A stretch of DNA of 64,000 nt from Whitmania pigra (GCA_021613335.1 JAJTWR010000147.1:1-64000), one strand, 5' to 3'. Shown: positions 18,363 through 29,381, counted from the first letter of the stretch. Made by a program: numbers and translations. The notes: a model not told the origin generated them from the letters alone.

Positions 18363-19228
18363 TGGACGCCTCCGGAAACCTGATTTTCAAGGATCTCTGG
18401 TTGAGGAATGGCTGTTTTTTGGCATAAGTCGGGTGAAGAGGACGATGTTCCGGGGTTTGCGAGGCGACTTTACCTGGTTTTCCTTGTTTCCCAGGGTCAG
18501 ACGGGGTTCATTTTTCCAACCAGCGCCAGCGTTTCATGTTGCAAGCCATGTTGGCCAGAGTGATGGTCGCCTCTGCTCTTGCTTTTCCGATGGTTCGGAT
18601 GAAGAGACTCATGCGATCTTTCTGTTCGGCGAAGACGCGCTCAACGCGGGCGCGGATTTTGGACTTCACCGCATTGGCCCTCGCTGTGGCCTTGCTCATC
18701 GGTCTGCCCTTTGGTTTTTTGCGATGGATGCGTCTGACCTTGCCATGATCAAGCAGAAATTCCTCGTTGCTCTTTGAGCGGTATGCCGTATCGGCCCATA
18801 CATCCGAGGCTGTGTTCCGGGCAACCAGCCCCTCTCGCAGCCGCGCTCCATCCGCGGCGGCATCCGTGACGAGGCAGCGGAGAGTTTCATCGTCCAGCGA
18901 GCCTCTCGATCCTTCGGCCGTGATTTGGCCGGCCTGTCCTTCCATGCTTCCCTTCCATCCTTCGGGGATCCGACCGGCTTCGATCGCCTCTTTCCCGCTG
19001 TCCTTGTTGCGCTGGCGTGGGGCTGCCACCAGCGTCGCGTTAACGATCTGGCCGCCCATGGCAAGATAGCCTGCATCGGAAATCATCTGATCGAGGGTTT
19101 GAAACAGCCGGTCCAGCGCCCTGGCCGTGATCAGCGCCTCGCGAAAATCCCACAGCGTGTTGGCGTCGGGAACCGCTTCGCCGGGACGCAAACCGCAGAA
19201 CCGAAGCCAGGTCAGGCGATCTTACACC
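18363..19228 (-). mobile_element. IS5-type element, copy 1, 5'-truncated
   Basis: The element begins at the inverted-repeat end TGGACGCCTCCGGAAAC (18363) and carries the 3' two-thirds of a DDE transposase on the minus strand, including FREALITARALDRLFQTLDQ, NTASDVWADTAYRSKSNEEF and ARVERVFAEQKDRMSLFIRT. Compared with the copies at 19229 and 59084 it lacks the 5' third, which is cut off where copy 2 starts, and about 100 internal bases near 18875. The remaining protein reads open for 227 codons but is a mosaic of frames. It is not expected to be active. Confidence 0.85.
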
Positions 19229-20536
19229 TGGACACCTCCGGAAACCTGATTTTTAAGGATCTTTGGTTGAGGAAGGGCTGTTTTTTGGCATAAGTCGGGT
19301 GAAGAGGACGATGTTCTGGGGTTTGCGAGGCGACTTTACCTCGTTTTCCTTGTTCCCCAGGGTCAGACGGGGTTCATTTTTTCCAACCAGCGCCAGCGTT
19401 TCATGTTGTAAGCCATGTTGGCCAGAGTGATGGTCGCCTCTGCTCTTGCTTTTCCGATGGTTCGGATGAAGAGACTCATGCGATCTTTCTGTTCGGCGAA
19501 GACGCGCTCGACGCGGGCGCGGATTTTGGACTTCACCGCATTGGCCCTCGCTGTCGCCTTGCTCATCGGTCTGCCCTTTGGTTTCTTGCGATGGATGCGG
19601 CTGACCTTACCATGATCAAGCAGAAATTCCTCGTTGCTCTTTGAGCGGTATGCCGTATCGGCCCATACATCCGAGGCTGTGTTCCGGGCAATCAACCCCT
19701 CTCGCAGCCGCGCTCCATCCGCGGCGGCGGCATCCGTGACGAGGCAGCGGCATCCGTGACGAGGCAGCGGCGGATGATACCATGTCGGCGGTCAATGGAA
19801 ATGTGGCTTTTGCAGCCAAAGACGGGGGTCGCGATATCGATCTGCGGCGTCCCATCCTCTTTGGGCCTGGCTTTGGAGAGTTTCATCGTCCAGCGAGCCT
19901 CTCGATCCTTCTGCCGTAATTTGGCCGGCTTGTCCTTCCATGCTTCGGGGATTTGACCGGCTTTGATCGCCTCTTTCTCGCTGTCTTTGTTGCGCTGGCG
20001 TGGGGCTGCCACCAGCGTCGCGTCAATGATCTGGCCGCCCATGGCAAGATAGCCTGCATCGGAAATCATCTGATCGAGGGTTTGAAACAGCCGGTCCAGC
20101 GCCTTGGCCGTGATCAGCGCCTCGCGGAAAATCCCACAGCGTGTTGGCGTCGGGAACCGCTTCGCCGGGACGCAAACCGCAGAACCGAAGCCAGGTCAGG
20201 CGATCTTGCACCTGGCAGGCCGTCTGCTGGAGTGACAGGCCATAGAGCCCCTGCAAGACCAGCATCTTGAACTTCAGCGCCACATCGAACCCGGGGCGTC
20301 CCCCTTTCGAGGGGTCAGAACGCCGAACCGCCTTGCTCAGAGCCGGGCGAAATTGCTCGAAGCAGACCGTTCGCTCCAGTTTCTCCAGCGGATCACCTTC
20401 CGCCGACAGAGCTTCAAGACTATGTTCGAAATCCCAGAAACAAACCTGACCCTTCATCAGGGCCTCTATCCAGCTACCGATACAGATAATTAAATCATGA
20501 AATCGTCACCAACGCCGCGCTGCCTGGAGGCGCGAC
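19229..20536 (-). mobile_element. IS5-type element, copy 2, transposase broken by frameshifts
   Basis: About 1.3 kb, from the end TGGACACCTCCGGAAAC (19229) to a degenerate opposite end near 20536. The transposase runs on the minus strand from ATG 20457 (MKGQVCFWDFEHSLEAL) to 19363 (RWRWLEKMNPV). It changes frame near 20130 (one extra G in GCGGAAAATCCC relative to the other copies) and again at a 20-base internal duplication (19731-19770). It lies head to tail against copy 1, inside what was the transposase of copy 1. The inner end resembles the target sequence GCACCTGG, suggesting insertion into or recombination with copy 1. Confidence 0.85.
19731..19770. repeat. 20-bp perfect tandem duplication in IS copy 2
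   Basis: CATCCGTGACGAGGCAGCGG occurs twice in a row (19731-19750, 19751-19770). The other two IS copies have it once. Because 20 is not a multiple of three, the duplication breaks the transposase frame. Confidence 0.95.
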
Positions 20537-20586
20537 GAGCCTGAATGCAACGGCCCTATCAAACAGAACAAAAAAAGTCCAAATAA

Positions 20587-20745
20587 TCAAGCAAACCAAC
20601 CTTTGCGCTTCAAGGTTTCTTCTCCACACCGAAAATCCGGCGGATGATCGCAAGGCTCTTCTTCGCACGCAAGGATCATCCTTCCTTCATCTGAGCCTGG
20701 CTCCTGTCGCGACAAAGCCATCAGATCCTCGCAGCTATCTGTCAT
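20587..20745 (-). CDS. Short unrecognised reading frame
   Basis: A 52-codon frame starting MTDSCEDLMALSRQEPGSDE and rich in Cys, Glu and Asp lies between the truncated third chemoreceptor unit and the IS elements. I recognise no family, and no good ribosome binding site is seen. It may be the remnant of a gene lost when the repeat unit was truncated, or chance. The rest of 20537-20784 holds nothing else I can name. Confidence 0.15.
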   Translation of the reverse strand: MTDSCEDLMALSRQEPGSDEGRMILACEEEPCDHPPDFRCGEETLKRKGWFA

Positions 20746-20784
20746 CGAAAAAATGCATGAATACACAACTTTAGTGCAAGTCCC

Positions 20785-20897
20785 CAATTTCTGTATTGAA
20801 TAGCTTTCCTTCACCATCGGAAGGGGTAGGCATTCATTCCATAGAAATAACAATTGGAGGTCCTGTTATGCAAATAGTCGGCGAGCGCTGGCCGCCG
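20785..20897 (-). repeat. Truncated third copy of the chemoreceptor repeat unit
   Basis: The stretch 20785-20875 nearly repeats the leader found upstream of both chemoreceptor genes (compare 23026-23109 and 25356-25440), including AATAACAATTGGAGGTCCTG. It ends at GGGGACTTGCA, where the chemoreceptor should begin, and no chemoreceptor follows. The antiporter-tail segment present in the other units is reduced to about 20 bases here by an internal deletion. Confidence 0.75.
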
Positions 20898-20944
20898 TCT
20901 GCCGGAAACGGACAGGAACCCCCAGCCTTGGGGGCAAGGCGGAA

Positions 20945-23016
20945 TCAAGTCTGTCGGATGAAACCGATGAAATGATCGATTTGCTGGCGCATCTGATTGG
21001 CCTGACCGGTGAGATCGCTCGCCGCATCCCGCATCTGCCGAGCGTTGCTGCCCGTTACATGCGCCGCCTGGACAAGGTTCGAGGCGGCATCGGTCGCGTC
21101 GCTGACGCCGCCTGCCGCCTGCTTGACATTGGGACGATCTCCTGCGCCGAAGCCTCTGCTCCTCGACCGCCGCGGCGACGCTCATGGTGATTTTACTGAT
21201 TCTTTCAATGGTCGTGCCAATCGCCGCCAGCGCTTCGGCGGCTTTGTGCGATTCTGCTTGAACGCCGGCGATCTGGCTCTGGATTTCCTCGGTCGCCTTG
21301 GCGGTTTGGCTGGCGAGTTGCTTGACTTCCGAGGCGACGACGGCAAAACCCTTGCCGGCATCGCCGGCGCGCGCGCCTCGATCGTGGCGTTGAGAGCCAG
21401 AAGATTGGTTTGCGCGGCGATGGCATTGATCAGCTGCACCACCTCGCCGATACGGCTGGTGGCCGTGGCGAGATTTTGCACCGCCTGGCTGGTGTGGACC
21501 GATTGTTCGACCGCCTCGCCGGCAACATTGGCCGCCTGGGCGATGGAACGGTTGACCTCGGTGAGCGATTTCGACAATTCCGCCGATGCGTTTGCCGCGG
21601 CGCGCACGCTGTTCAAAGCGGCTTCGGTCGATTGCGCCACGACACGGGTCTGCTCTTCGGTTTCCTGGGCGATGACGGTCAAATCCTCGGCATTGCCATG
21701 CATCGCCTTTGTCGCGCCCGACACTGACGTTACCACCGAGGCGATGGTGCGATCGAATTCGCCGGTCAGCGAATCCAGCGTTTTCCGGCGGTTTTCGGCA
21801 GCGGTCTTCTCCATCTCGCTTTGCCGCAGGCGCAGCTGTTCCATTTCCAGCAGCCGGTCGCGGAAAACAGCCACCGAACGGGTCATGGCGCCCACCTCGT
21901 TCCTGCCGCCCGGTGACGGCAATCTCGGCGGCATAATCGCCATTGGCCAGCCTGGTCATGGTATTGGTGACGGTGCGGATCGGACGGACGATACCGGTGC
22001 CGACGATGGCCAAAAGCGCGATGATACAGGCGATGACGACCGTGACCATCGGGATCAGGCTGGCAAAACGGCTATAGACGTCAACCATCATGGCGTTGAG
22101 CGGCACGCTTACGATCACCGACCAGATTTCCTGGGCATCGCCAAAGCGAACCGGCGCCGATGCCACCAAAACCTGTCCTTCCGGCGCATCGACCGTGCTG
22201 ACATAGGTTTGACCGCGCGCCGAATGCTCAGCGATACGCCGATAGAAGGGATCCTGCGTTTCCTTGCCAAGCAGGTCTGGATCGCGATTGCCAACCCAAA
22301 GCCGCCCGCTGCTGAGAAGCTCGATGCGCCCGGCCCCCAAGGGGGTCAGTCTGGCAAGGTAGGCCCCGCAAATCGCCAAGGTCCCAATCGACATTCGATA
22401 CCCCGATGGCTTTACCGTTCTTGAAAACCGGCACCGACACCGTCGTCATGAGGACGATCTTCCCGTCGGCCATCGTGTAGAGAAAAGGGTCGGTCATCTG
22501 TTCTCGACCAGTGCGCAGCGTCTTATGATACCAGATTTCGGGGTTGGCTTCCGGCGCCATATCGACGGCTTCCAGCGTCGCGCTGCGGTTGGGGCCGCGA
22601 ACGAAATAGGGCAGGAACCGGCCCGTACTGTCGCTGTAAGGAGCTCCGATATGGAAGGCGTCCCTGCCATCGATCGCATCGGGTTCAAACACAAGCGCGT
22701 AAGCAAAAATATCCGGCGTCTTCGTCGCCATGGAGGTGAAGGCTTCCACGATGGCCTCACGATCCACCTCCTTGCGTTCGATCAGGCCCTCGACCGAATA
22801 GGCCAGGGTTTTAGCGATGGTCATACCCTTGCCAAGACGCTCGCGCACCTCGGCGGCATACTGCTCGGCGGCATCTCGCGCGGCCCGGCGCGCATCGCGC
22901 TCAGCGCCTCGCACCTGAGAGTTGAAATCGAAAAACAAAATGATGGAATTACCAATTATGACAACTATAAGTATTGATAAGATCAGCCGCGCGCGAAGCG
23001 ACAAGGTACGTATCAT
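20945..23016 (-). pseudogene. Methyl-accepting chemotaxis protein, copy B, multiple frameshifts
   Basis: This is a near-identical tandem copy of the intact chemoreceptor at 23277-25349, starting [20 protein letters not shown] and ending HFIGFIRQT. Relative to copy A it has an extra C near 22364, an extra T near 21901, and single missing bases near 21370, 21131 and 21157, so the frame changes at least five times. Domains are as in copy A: Cache sensor, HAMP, signalling coiled coil. The differences are almost all indels with few substitutions, so the duplication is recent, and the indels are either very recent decay or errors in a repeat that is hard to assemble. Confidence 0.88.
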
Positions 23017-23142
23017 ATTAAGTCCCCAATTTCTATGGTGAATAGCTTCCTTCACCATCGGAAGGGGTAGATATTCATTCCATAGAAATAACAATTGGAG
23101 GTCCTGTTATGCAATCTGAATCGGGAAAGCTTGACGAGAGAT

Positions 23143-23226
23143 GGCCGGCAAGCGCTGGCAACCGGTAGCAAAGGGCCGGAATCCGGCAGGGTTGCAGGCA
23201 TGATGCGGGCAATGTCGCGCTGGCCG
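23143..23226 (-). pseudogene. Duplicated 3' tail of the Kef-type antiporter gene
   Basis: This segment between the two chemoreceptor copies matches 25475-25560, the last 28 or so codons of the antiporter gene (compare GGGCCGGAATCCGGCAGGGT here with GGGCCGGGATCCGGCAGGGT there). It shows that the duplicated unit began inside the antiporter gene and extended past the end of the chemoreceptor. The junction is near 23224, at the shared bases CGCTGGCCGC. Confidence 0.8.
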
Positions 23227-23276
23227 CCGTCTGCCGGAAACGGACAGGAACCCCCAGCCTTGGGGGCAAGGCGGAA

Positions 23277-25349
23277 TCAAGTCTGTCGGATGAAACCGAT
23301 GAAATGATCGATTTGCTGGCGCATCTGATTGGCCTGACCGGTGAGATCGCTCGCCGCATCCCGCATCTGCCGAGCGTTGCTGCCCGTTACATGCGCCGCC
23401 TGGACAAGGTTCGAGGCGGCATCGGTCGCGTCGCTGACGCCGCCTGCCGCCTGCTTGACATTGCGGACGATCTCCTGCGCCGAAGCCTCTTGCTCCTCGA
23501 CCGCCGCGGCGACGCTCATGGTGATTTTACTGATTCTCTCAATGGTCGTGCCAATCGCCGCCAGCGCTTCGGCGGCTTTGTGCGATTCTGCTTGAACGCC
23601 GGCGATCTGGCTCTGGATTTCCTCGGTCGCCTTGGCGGTTTGGCTGGCGAGTTGCTTGACTTCCGAGGCGACGACGGCAAAACCCTTGCCGGCATCGCCG
23701 GCGCGCGCCGCCTCGATCGTGGCGTTGAGAGCCAGAAGATTGGTTTGCGCGGCGATGGCATTGATCAGCTGCACCACCTGGCCGATACGGCTGGTGGCCG
23801 TGGCGAGATTTTGCACCGCCTGGCTGGTGTGGACCGATTGTTCGACCGCCTCGCCGGCAACATTGGCCGCCTGGGCGATGGAACGGTTGACCTCGGTGAG
23901 CGATTTCGACAATTCCGCCGATGCGTTTGCCGCGGCGCGCACGCTGTTCAAGGCGGCTTCGGTCGATTGCGCCACGACACGGGTCTGCTCTTCGGTTTCC
24001 TGGGCGATGACGGTCAAATCCTCGGCATTGCCATGCATCGCCTTTGTCGCGCCCGACACTGACGTTACCACCGAGGCGATGGTGCGATCGAATTCGCCGG
24101 TCAGCGAATCCAGCGTTTTCCGGCGGTTTTCGGCGGCGGTCTTCTCCATCTCGCTTTGCCGCAGGCGCAGCTGTTCCATTTCCAGCAGCCGGTCGCGGAA
24201 AACAGCCACCGAACGGGTCATGGCGCCCACCTCGTCCTGCCGCCCGGTGACGGCAATCTCGGCGGCATAATCGCCATTGGCCAGCCTGGTCATGGTATTG
24301 GTGACGGTGCGGATCGGACGGGCGATACCGGTGCCGACGATGGCCAAAAGCGCGAAGATGCAGACGATGACGACCGTGACCATCGGGATCAGGCTGGCAA
24401 AACGGCTATAGACGTCAACCATCATGGCGTTGAGCGGCACGCTCACGATCACCGACCAGATTTCCTGGGCATCGCCAAAGCGAACCGGCGCCGATGCCAC
24501 CAAAACCTGCCCTTCCGGCGCATCGACCGTGCTGACATAGGTTTGCCCGCGCGCCGAATGCTCAGCGATACGCCGATAGAAGGGATCCTGCGTTTCCTTG
24601 CCGAGCTGGTCTGGATCGCGATTGCCAACCCAAAGCCGCCCGCTGCTGAGAAGCTCGATGCGCCCGGCCCCCAAGGGGGTCAGTCTGGCAAGGTAGGCCC
24701 GCAAATCGCCAAGGTCCCAATCGATATTCGATACCCCGATGGCTTTACCATTCTTGAAAACCGGCACCGACACCGTCGTCATGAGGATGATCCTCCCGTC
24801 GGCCATCGTGTAGAGATAAGGTTCCGTCATCTGTTCTCGACCAGCGCGCAGCGTCTTGTGATACCAGATTTCGGGGTTGGCCTCCGGCGCCATATCGAGA
24901 AGTTCCAGCGTCGCGCTGCGGTTGGGGCCGCGAACGAGATAGGGCAGGAACCGGCCCGTACTGTCGCTGTAAGGAGCGCCGATATGAAAGGCGTCCCTGC
25001 CATCGATCGCATTGGGCTCAAATGCGAGCGCGCACGCAAGAATATCCTGCGTCTTCGCCGTCATGGAGGTGAAGGCTTCCACGATGGCCTCACGATCGAC
25101 CTCCTTGCGTTCGATCATGCCCTCGATCGAATAGGCCACGGTTCTGGCAATGGTCACCCCTTTGCCAAGACGGTCGCGCACCTCGGCGGCATACTGCTCG
25201 GCGGCATCTCGCGCGGCCCGGCGCGCATCGCGCTCAGCGCCTCGCACCTGAGAGTTGAAATCGAAAAACAAAATGATGGAATTACCAATTATCACAACGA
25301 TAAGAATTGATAAAATCAACCGCGCCCGAAGCGACAGAGTGCGCATCAT
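23277..25349 (-). CDS. Methyl-accepting chemotaxis protein with double-Cache sensor, copy A
   Basis: A 690-residue transmembrane chemoreceptor. Residues about 8-32 form the first membrane helix ([19 protein letters not shown]), 35-275 a periplasmic dCache sensor (with [19 protein letters not shown]), about 285-310 the second helix ([17 protein letters not shown]), then HAMP ([18 protein letters not shown]) and the cytoplasmic signalling domain with the conserved hairpin tip region [36 protein letters not shown] in two parts. It would signal to a CheA/CheW complex; no che genes are in the window. The ligand is unknown. The gene is the intact member of a tandem pair and follows the Kef-type antiporter. 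A cccc/gggg hairpin lies just after the stop. Confidence 0.92.
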   Translation of the reverse strand: MMRTLSLRARLILSILIVVIIGNSIILFFDFNSQVRGAERDARRAARDAAEQYAAEVRDRLGKGVTIARTVAYSIEGMIERKEVDREAIVEAFTSMTAKTQDILACALAFEPNAIDGRDAFHIGAPYSDSTGRFLPYLVRGPNRSATLELLDMAPEANPEIWYHKTLRAGREQMTEPYLYTMADGRIILMTTVSVPVFKNGKAIGVSNIDWDLGDLRAYLARLTPLGAGRIELLSSGRLWVGNRDPDQLGKETQDPFYRRIAEHSARGQTYVSTVDAPEGQVLVASAPVRFGDAQEIWSVIVSVPLNAMMVDVYSRFASLIPMVTVVIVCIFALLAIVGTGIARPIRTVTNTMTRLANGDYAAEIAVTGRQDEVGAMTRSVAVFRDRLLEMEQLRLRQSEMEKTAAENRRKTLDSLTGEFDRTIASVVTSVSGATKAMHGNAEDLTVIAQETEEQTRVVAQSTEAALNSVRAAANASAELSKSLTEVNRSIAQAANVAGEAVEQSVHTSQAVQNLATATSRIGQVVQLINAIAAQTNLLALNATIEAARAGDAGKGFAVVASEVKQLASQTAKATEEIQSQIAGVQAESHKAAEALAAIGTTIERISKITMSVAAAVEEQEASAQEIVRNVKQAAGGVSDATDAASNLVQAAHVTGSNARQMRDAASDLTGQANQMRQQIDHFIGFIRQT

Positions 25350-25474
25350 CCAAAGTCCCCAATTTCTATGGTGAATAGCTTTCCCTTGCCCAAAAGAGGT
25401 AGATATTCACACCGCTAGGAATAACAACCAGAGACCCTATTATGCAATCTGAATCGAAAGAACTTGACGAGAGG

Positions 25475-27191
25475 TTATCGACAAGCGTTGGCAACTGGTG
25501 ACAAAGGGCCGGGATCCGGCAGGGTTGCAAGCATGGCGCGGGCAATTTCGCGCTGGCCGCTGATGGCGATATTGGCGCCAAGACCGATCAGATGATCGGC
25601 CTCGGCGGAGCTGTCCGCCCGCACCAGGATCGGCAGATCGGGGTGAATCGCCCGGGCCTGGGCCACGATCTGTCCGGCTTCGAACGGGTCGGGAATGGCG
25701 ATCGACAGGCGCTGAGCGCCCGCCAGATTGGCGGCGGCTAAAACTTCCGGTCGGGCGGCATTGCCAAGCAGGGCTTCCTGGCCATCTTGCCGCAAGCTGG
25801 CGATGGCGGCGTCATTGTCATCGATGACCAAAAAGGGCAAAGCGCGCTCGCGCAACCCGGCGGCAATCATGTTGCCGACCCGGCCATAGCCGACCAATAC
25901 GACATGATCGCGCAAGCTCGTGGGTTCCAACGCGGGGTCAAGCAGCGGTTGCAGCGGCGCATCCCAATAACGGCTGAGCCGATCGGCAAGGGCGAAAGCC
26001 AGCGGATTGACCAGGATCGACAAGATAGCGCCGGCCAAAATCAAATCGCGCGCCCCTGACGGCAGCAGATCCAGCCAAATGCCCAACTCGGCTAGGATGA
26101 AGGAAAATTCGCCGATCTGCGCCAGGCTGGCGGCGATGGTCAAGGCCACGACCGGCGGGTGTTTGAAGGCGCGCACGATGGCATAAGCCGCCAGGGATTT
26201 GACGACCAGGATGATGAACAAGGTCGCCAGGATCGGCGCGGCGTCCCGGGTCAGGCTGGCCGGATCGAGCAACATGCGACCGAAACAAAAAACAGCACGG
26301 CGAAAGCATCGCGCAGCGGCAAAATTTCCTCGGCGGCGCGGTGGCTGAGTTCAGATTCGCCCAGCACCATACCGGCGAAAAACGCCCCGAGCGCAAAGGA
26401 GACGCCGAATAATTCGGCCGCGCCGAACGCCACTCCAAGCGCGGTGGCCAGAACCGCCAGCCGAAACAATTCCCGCGATCCCGAATGGGCGACGATATGC
26501 AACAGCCAGGGAATCATCCGCCGCCCGACGATCAGCATCGAGCCGACGAACACCGCGACCTTGCCGCAGGTCAACATGACGATGGCGGTTATCCCGCCGC
26601 CAATCGCCTGGATCAGCACAATTCCCAGCCGGCCAGATCCCCGTGGCCAGCGGTAACCTTACCGCCCATCAACCCGGCCAGGGGCGGAAGCAGAACCAGG
26701 GCCAGCACCATCGTCAAATCCTCGACGATCAGCCAGCCAACGGCGATCCGTCCGCGTTCGCTATCGATCTGCCGGCGTTCTTGGAGTGCGCGCAGCAGAA
26801 CGACGGTGCTGGCAACCGACAAAGCCAGGCCGAAGACCAAACCGCCTCCAGCCGACCAGCCAAGCGCCAGCGCCAGCGCCAGGCCAAGCCCGGTCGCGAC
26901 CAGGATCTGAGCCAGAGCCCCTGGAATGGCGATCGCTTTGACCGAGAGCAGATCCTTGAGCGAAAAATGCAACCCAACCCCGAACATCAGCAGGATGACG
27001 CCGATTTCAGCCAATTGCGGCGCTAGATGCTGGTCGGCGACATAGCCTGGCGTGAACGGCCCCACCGCCACCCCGGCGAGCAGATATCCAACCAGGGGCG
27101 GGATGCGCAAGCGCACCGCGGCAGCGCCAAACAGGAAGGCGAGGCCAAGCCCGGTGACGATGGTGGCAATCAGCGACACATTATGCGGCAT
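25475..27191 (-). pseudogene. Kef/YbaL-type monovalent cation:proton antiporter with RCK domain, two frameshifts
   Basis: The N-terminal part is a CPA2 antiporter membrane domain (PPLVGYLLAGVAVGPFTPG, GVILLMFGVGLHFSLKDL, GWLIVEDLTMVLALVLLPP), followed by ELFGVSFALGAFFAGMVLGE and a C-terminal RCK_N nucleotide-binding domain (HVVLVGYGRVGNMIAAGL). Such proteins exchange K+ or Na+ for protons across the inner membrane and respond to nucleotides. The frame breaks near 26617 (WEL to LIQAIGGG, one G missing) and near 26278 (FFVSV to MLLDPASLT, one G missing). Both sides are intact. The start ATG 27191 (MPHNVSLIATIVTG) fits the family. Its 3' end was copied into the downstream chemoreceptor repeat. 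Confidence 0.87.
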
Positions 27192-27266
27192 CGAGCGGCG
27201 GCCTTTCGTGACGGAACGAGTATCGCCAGCATCCATGAGCCAGGGCGATCCGCACAAGGGGCAGAG

Positions 27267-27763
27267 CTATTCGTTGCGGATATTTTTTTTATTTTCGCTC
27301 CGCAGATGGCAAAAAAAAGTCGCCAGCAACGCGGCTGCCTCGCATTCGCGAATGCCGCCCAAAATCTCTCCGGCCGGTGCAGGCAGGTTGACTGCTCAAA
27401 CCAGCGCGGCCCATGCTCAACCGCGCCGCCTTTGGGATTATAGGCGGCGAAATACAGCCGGCGCAGGTGACAAAGCGAAATTGCCGCGGCGCATAAAGCG
27501 CAAGGTTCCAGCGTGACATAGAGATCGCAGCCCGCCAGCCGCGAACCGCCCGAAAGGGCGATGCCAGCGCGCAAAACCAGCATCTCGGCATGGGCCAGCG
27601 GGTCGGCGCGTTCCTGGCAGCGATTGCCAGCCAGGGCCAGCACCTGCCTGCCGGCGCCGTTGGTCAAGACCGCGCCGACCGGAATTTCGCCGCGCGACGC
27701 CGCCTGACGCGCCTGATCGAGCGCCAGGGCCATGAAATCGGGAGGGTGAGGAAAAAAGCGCAC
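27267..27763 (-). pseudogene. tadA: tRNA-specific adenosine-34 deaminase, frameshifted near the C-terminus
   Basis: TadA converts A34 of tRNA-Arg to inosine and is essential in most bacteria. The deaminase zinc site is intact: HAEMLVL and PCALCAAAI, with the substrate loop LYFAAYNPKGGAVEHG. After LHRPE the expected continuation ILGGIRECEAAALLATFF is one frame off, because AAAATCTCTCCGG (27361-27373) has an extra CT pair relative to the reading that joins them; the other frame stops at 27267. Start GTG 27763 is possible, or ATG 27733 (MALALDQARQAASRGEIPVG). It could be another nucleoside deaminase, but the size and tail fit TadA best. Confidence 0.8.
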
Positions 27764-27838
27764 GCAACCGCCCCATCTTGAAAAACGCCAACCGTCATTA
27801 TGGACGAGGCAAGGCGCAGGCGGTAGAATTCACGAACG

Positions 27839-28557
27839 ATGAAACGCCCGATGATTGGATTGACCCTCGATGCCGAACCGGCTGGCGGCTGGTCGGCGCT
27901 TCCTTGGTATGCTCTGCGACAGAATTATTGCGCCATTCTGGCAACCGTCGGCGCTATTCCTGTCTGCTTGCCGCATGAAACGGATCTCGTTGCCGATTAT
28001 CTCGACCGGCTCGACGGTCTGGTGATCACGGGCGGGGCGTTCGATATCGATCCGATCTTATGGGGCGCGCGCGAACGGCACGCCAGCGTGACCACAAGGA
28101 TGGGCGCACGCGCTTTGAACGGGCGATCGTGCAAGTGGCGCTCGAGCGCGACTTGCCGATATTGGGTATCTGCGGCGGCCAGCAATTGCTGGCGACGCTG
28201 CTGGGGGCGACGTTGATTCAGCATATTCCAGATGAGGTGGCCGGAGCGCTTGCCCATGAACAGCCCAATCCGCGAACCGAACCCGGGCATCGTATACGGG
28301 TCGTGCCGGGAACCAGGCTGCACGATCTGGCGGGAAGCGATATGCTGGCGGTCAATTCCGCCCATCATCAAGCGGTCAAGAACGTACCGCCGGGCATCGT
28401 GGTCAATGCCTTCGCCGAGGATGGCGTGATCGAAGGGATCGAGGATCCTCGCCGGCGGTTCTGCATCGGTGTGCAATGGCATCCGGAATACGATATTTCT
28501 CCGGCGGACCGGGCGCTGTTTTCCGCGTTGATCGACCATGCGGCGGGGCGGGCATGA
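27839..28557 (+). pseudogene. Class I glutamine amidotransferase-like hydrolase (peptidase C26, PuuD-like), frameshifted
   Basis: The protein starts MKRPMIGLTLDAEPAGGWSA and has GLVITGGAFDIDP, the nucleophile motif GICGGQQL and the histidine motif GVQWHPE. This triad-type arrangement is that of gamma-glutamyl-gamma-aminobutyrate hydrolases and related C26 peptidases, which release glutamate from gamma-glutamyl compounds. The frame changes near 28095, in GTGACCACAAGGATGG: the first part ends RERHASVT and the second resumes KDGRTRFERAIVQVALERD; one base appears to be missing. It overlaps the next gene by ATGA. Substrate is unknown; polyamine catabolism is only a possibility. Confidence 0.82.
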
Positions 28558-29381
28558 CGCAACAGGGCGAGTGTCAGGCGCTTGAGGAGCGCGAGCGCAT
28601 TGCCAAACGCATGGCGCGCGCCGGCGCTTGCTCGCGCCGGGATGCGGAAAAATGGATCGCCGCCGGCCGGGTTTCGGTCAATGGCCAGGTTCTGGCCTCG
28701 CCGGCGACGCTGGTCGGCGCCAAGGATATCGTCACGATCGATGGCGCCGTCTTGGCGGAAGCCGAGCCGCTTCGGCTTTGGCGTTATCACAAACCGCCGG
28801 GGTTGGTTACCACCCATCGCGATCCCGAAGGACGACCGACGATTTTCCAATCCTTACCCGCTGGGCTGCCGCGGGTGATTTCGATCGGGCGGCTCGATCT
28901 GACCTCGCAGGGGTTGTTGTTGCTGACCAATGACGGCGCGTTGGCGCGCAAGCTGGAACTGCCGGCAACCGGCTGGGTTCGGCGTTACCGCGTGCGGGTT
29001 CATGGGGTCGTCGATGAAAAACGGCTGGCAGCCCTGGCCCATGGCATCGTCATCGACGCCACACGCTACGAAGCGATCGAGGCGGCGCTCGATCGCCAGC
29101 AAGGCAGCAATGCCTGGCTCACCGTGGGGTTGCGCGAGGGGAAGAATCGTGAGATCCGCCGGGTGATGGAACATTTGGGCTATTCGGTCAGCCGGTTGCT
29201 GCGCGTTTCCTACGGGCCTTTTCAACTAGGCGCGCTGGCGCCGGGGGAGGTTGAGGAAATTCCGCGCCGGGTGCTGCGCGATCAGCTGGGCCCCGCCTTT
29301 GCCGGCGGCAAAACCGATCTCAGCGGAACCGCCAAAGCCAAAATACGGCCGAAATCGCATCGTGCGCGTCACAGCCGGTAA
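28554..29381 (+). CDS. Ribosomal large-subunit pseudouridine synthase, RluB family
   Basis: The N-terminal S4 RNA-binding domain reads RIAKRMARAGACSRRDAEKW and GRVSVNGQVL. The catalytic domain has GRLDLTSQGLLLLTNDG, with the catalytic Asp in GRLD, and REGKNREIRRVMEHLGYSV. These enzymes isomerise uridine in 23S rRNA near the peptidyl-transferase centre. Start ATG 28554 overlaps the preceding stop. Length 275 is typical. The C-terminal 20 codons overlap the start of rsmD. The exact RluB/RluE/RsuA subgroup is not resolved by eye, but RluB is most likely. Confidence 0.88.
   Translation: MTQQGECQALEERERIAKRMARAGACSRRDAEKWIAAGRVSVNGQVLASPATLVGAKDIVTIDGAVLAEAEPLRLWRYHKPPGLVTTHRDPEGRPTIFQSLPAGLPRVISIGRLDLTSQGLLLLTNDGALARKLELPATGWVRRYRVRVHGVVDEKRLAALAHGIVIDATRYEAIEAALDRQQGSNAWLTVGLREGKNREIRRVMEHLGYSVSRLLRVSYGPFQLGALAPGEVEEIPRRVLRDQLGPAFAGGKTDLSGTAKAKIRPKSHRARHSR

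Noticed and set aside
20587..20853. 88-codon frame beginning in the chemoreceptor leader
   Set aside because: Its first 30 or so codons are the repeated non-coding leader also present before chemoreceptors A and B, so only the last 52 codons could be a separate gene, and even that is weak.
24156..25310. 384-codon open frame on the plus strand
   Set aside because: Antisense shadow of the chemoreceptor; composition is unlike a protein.
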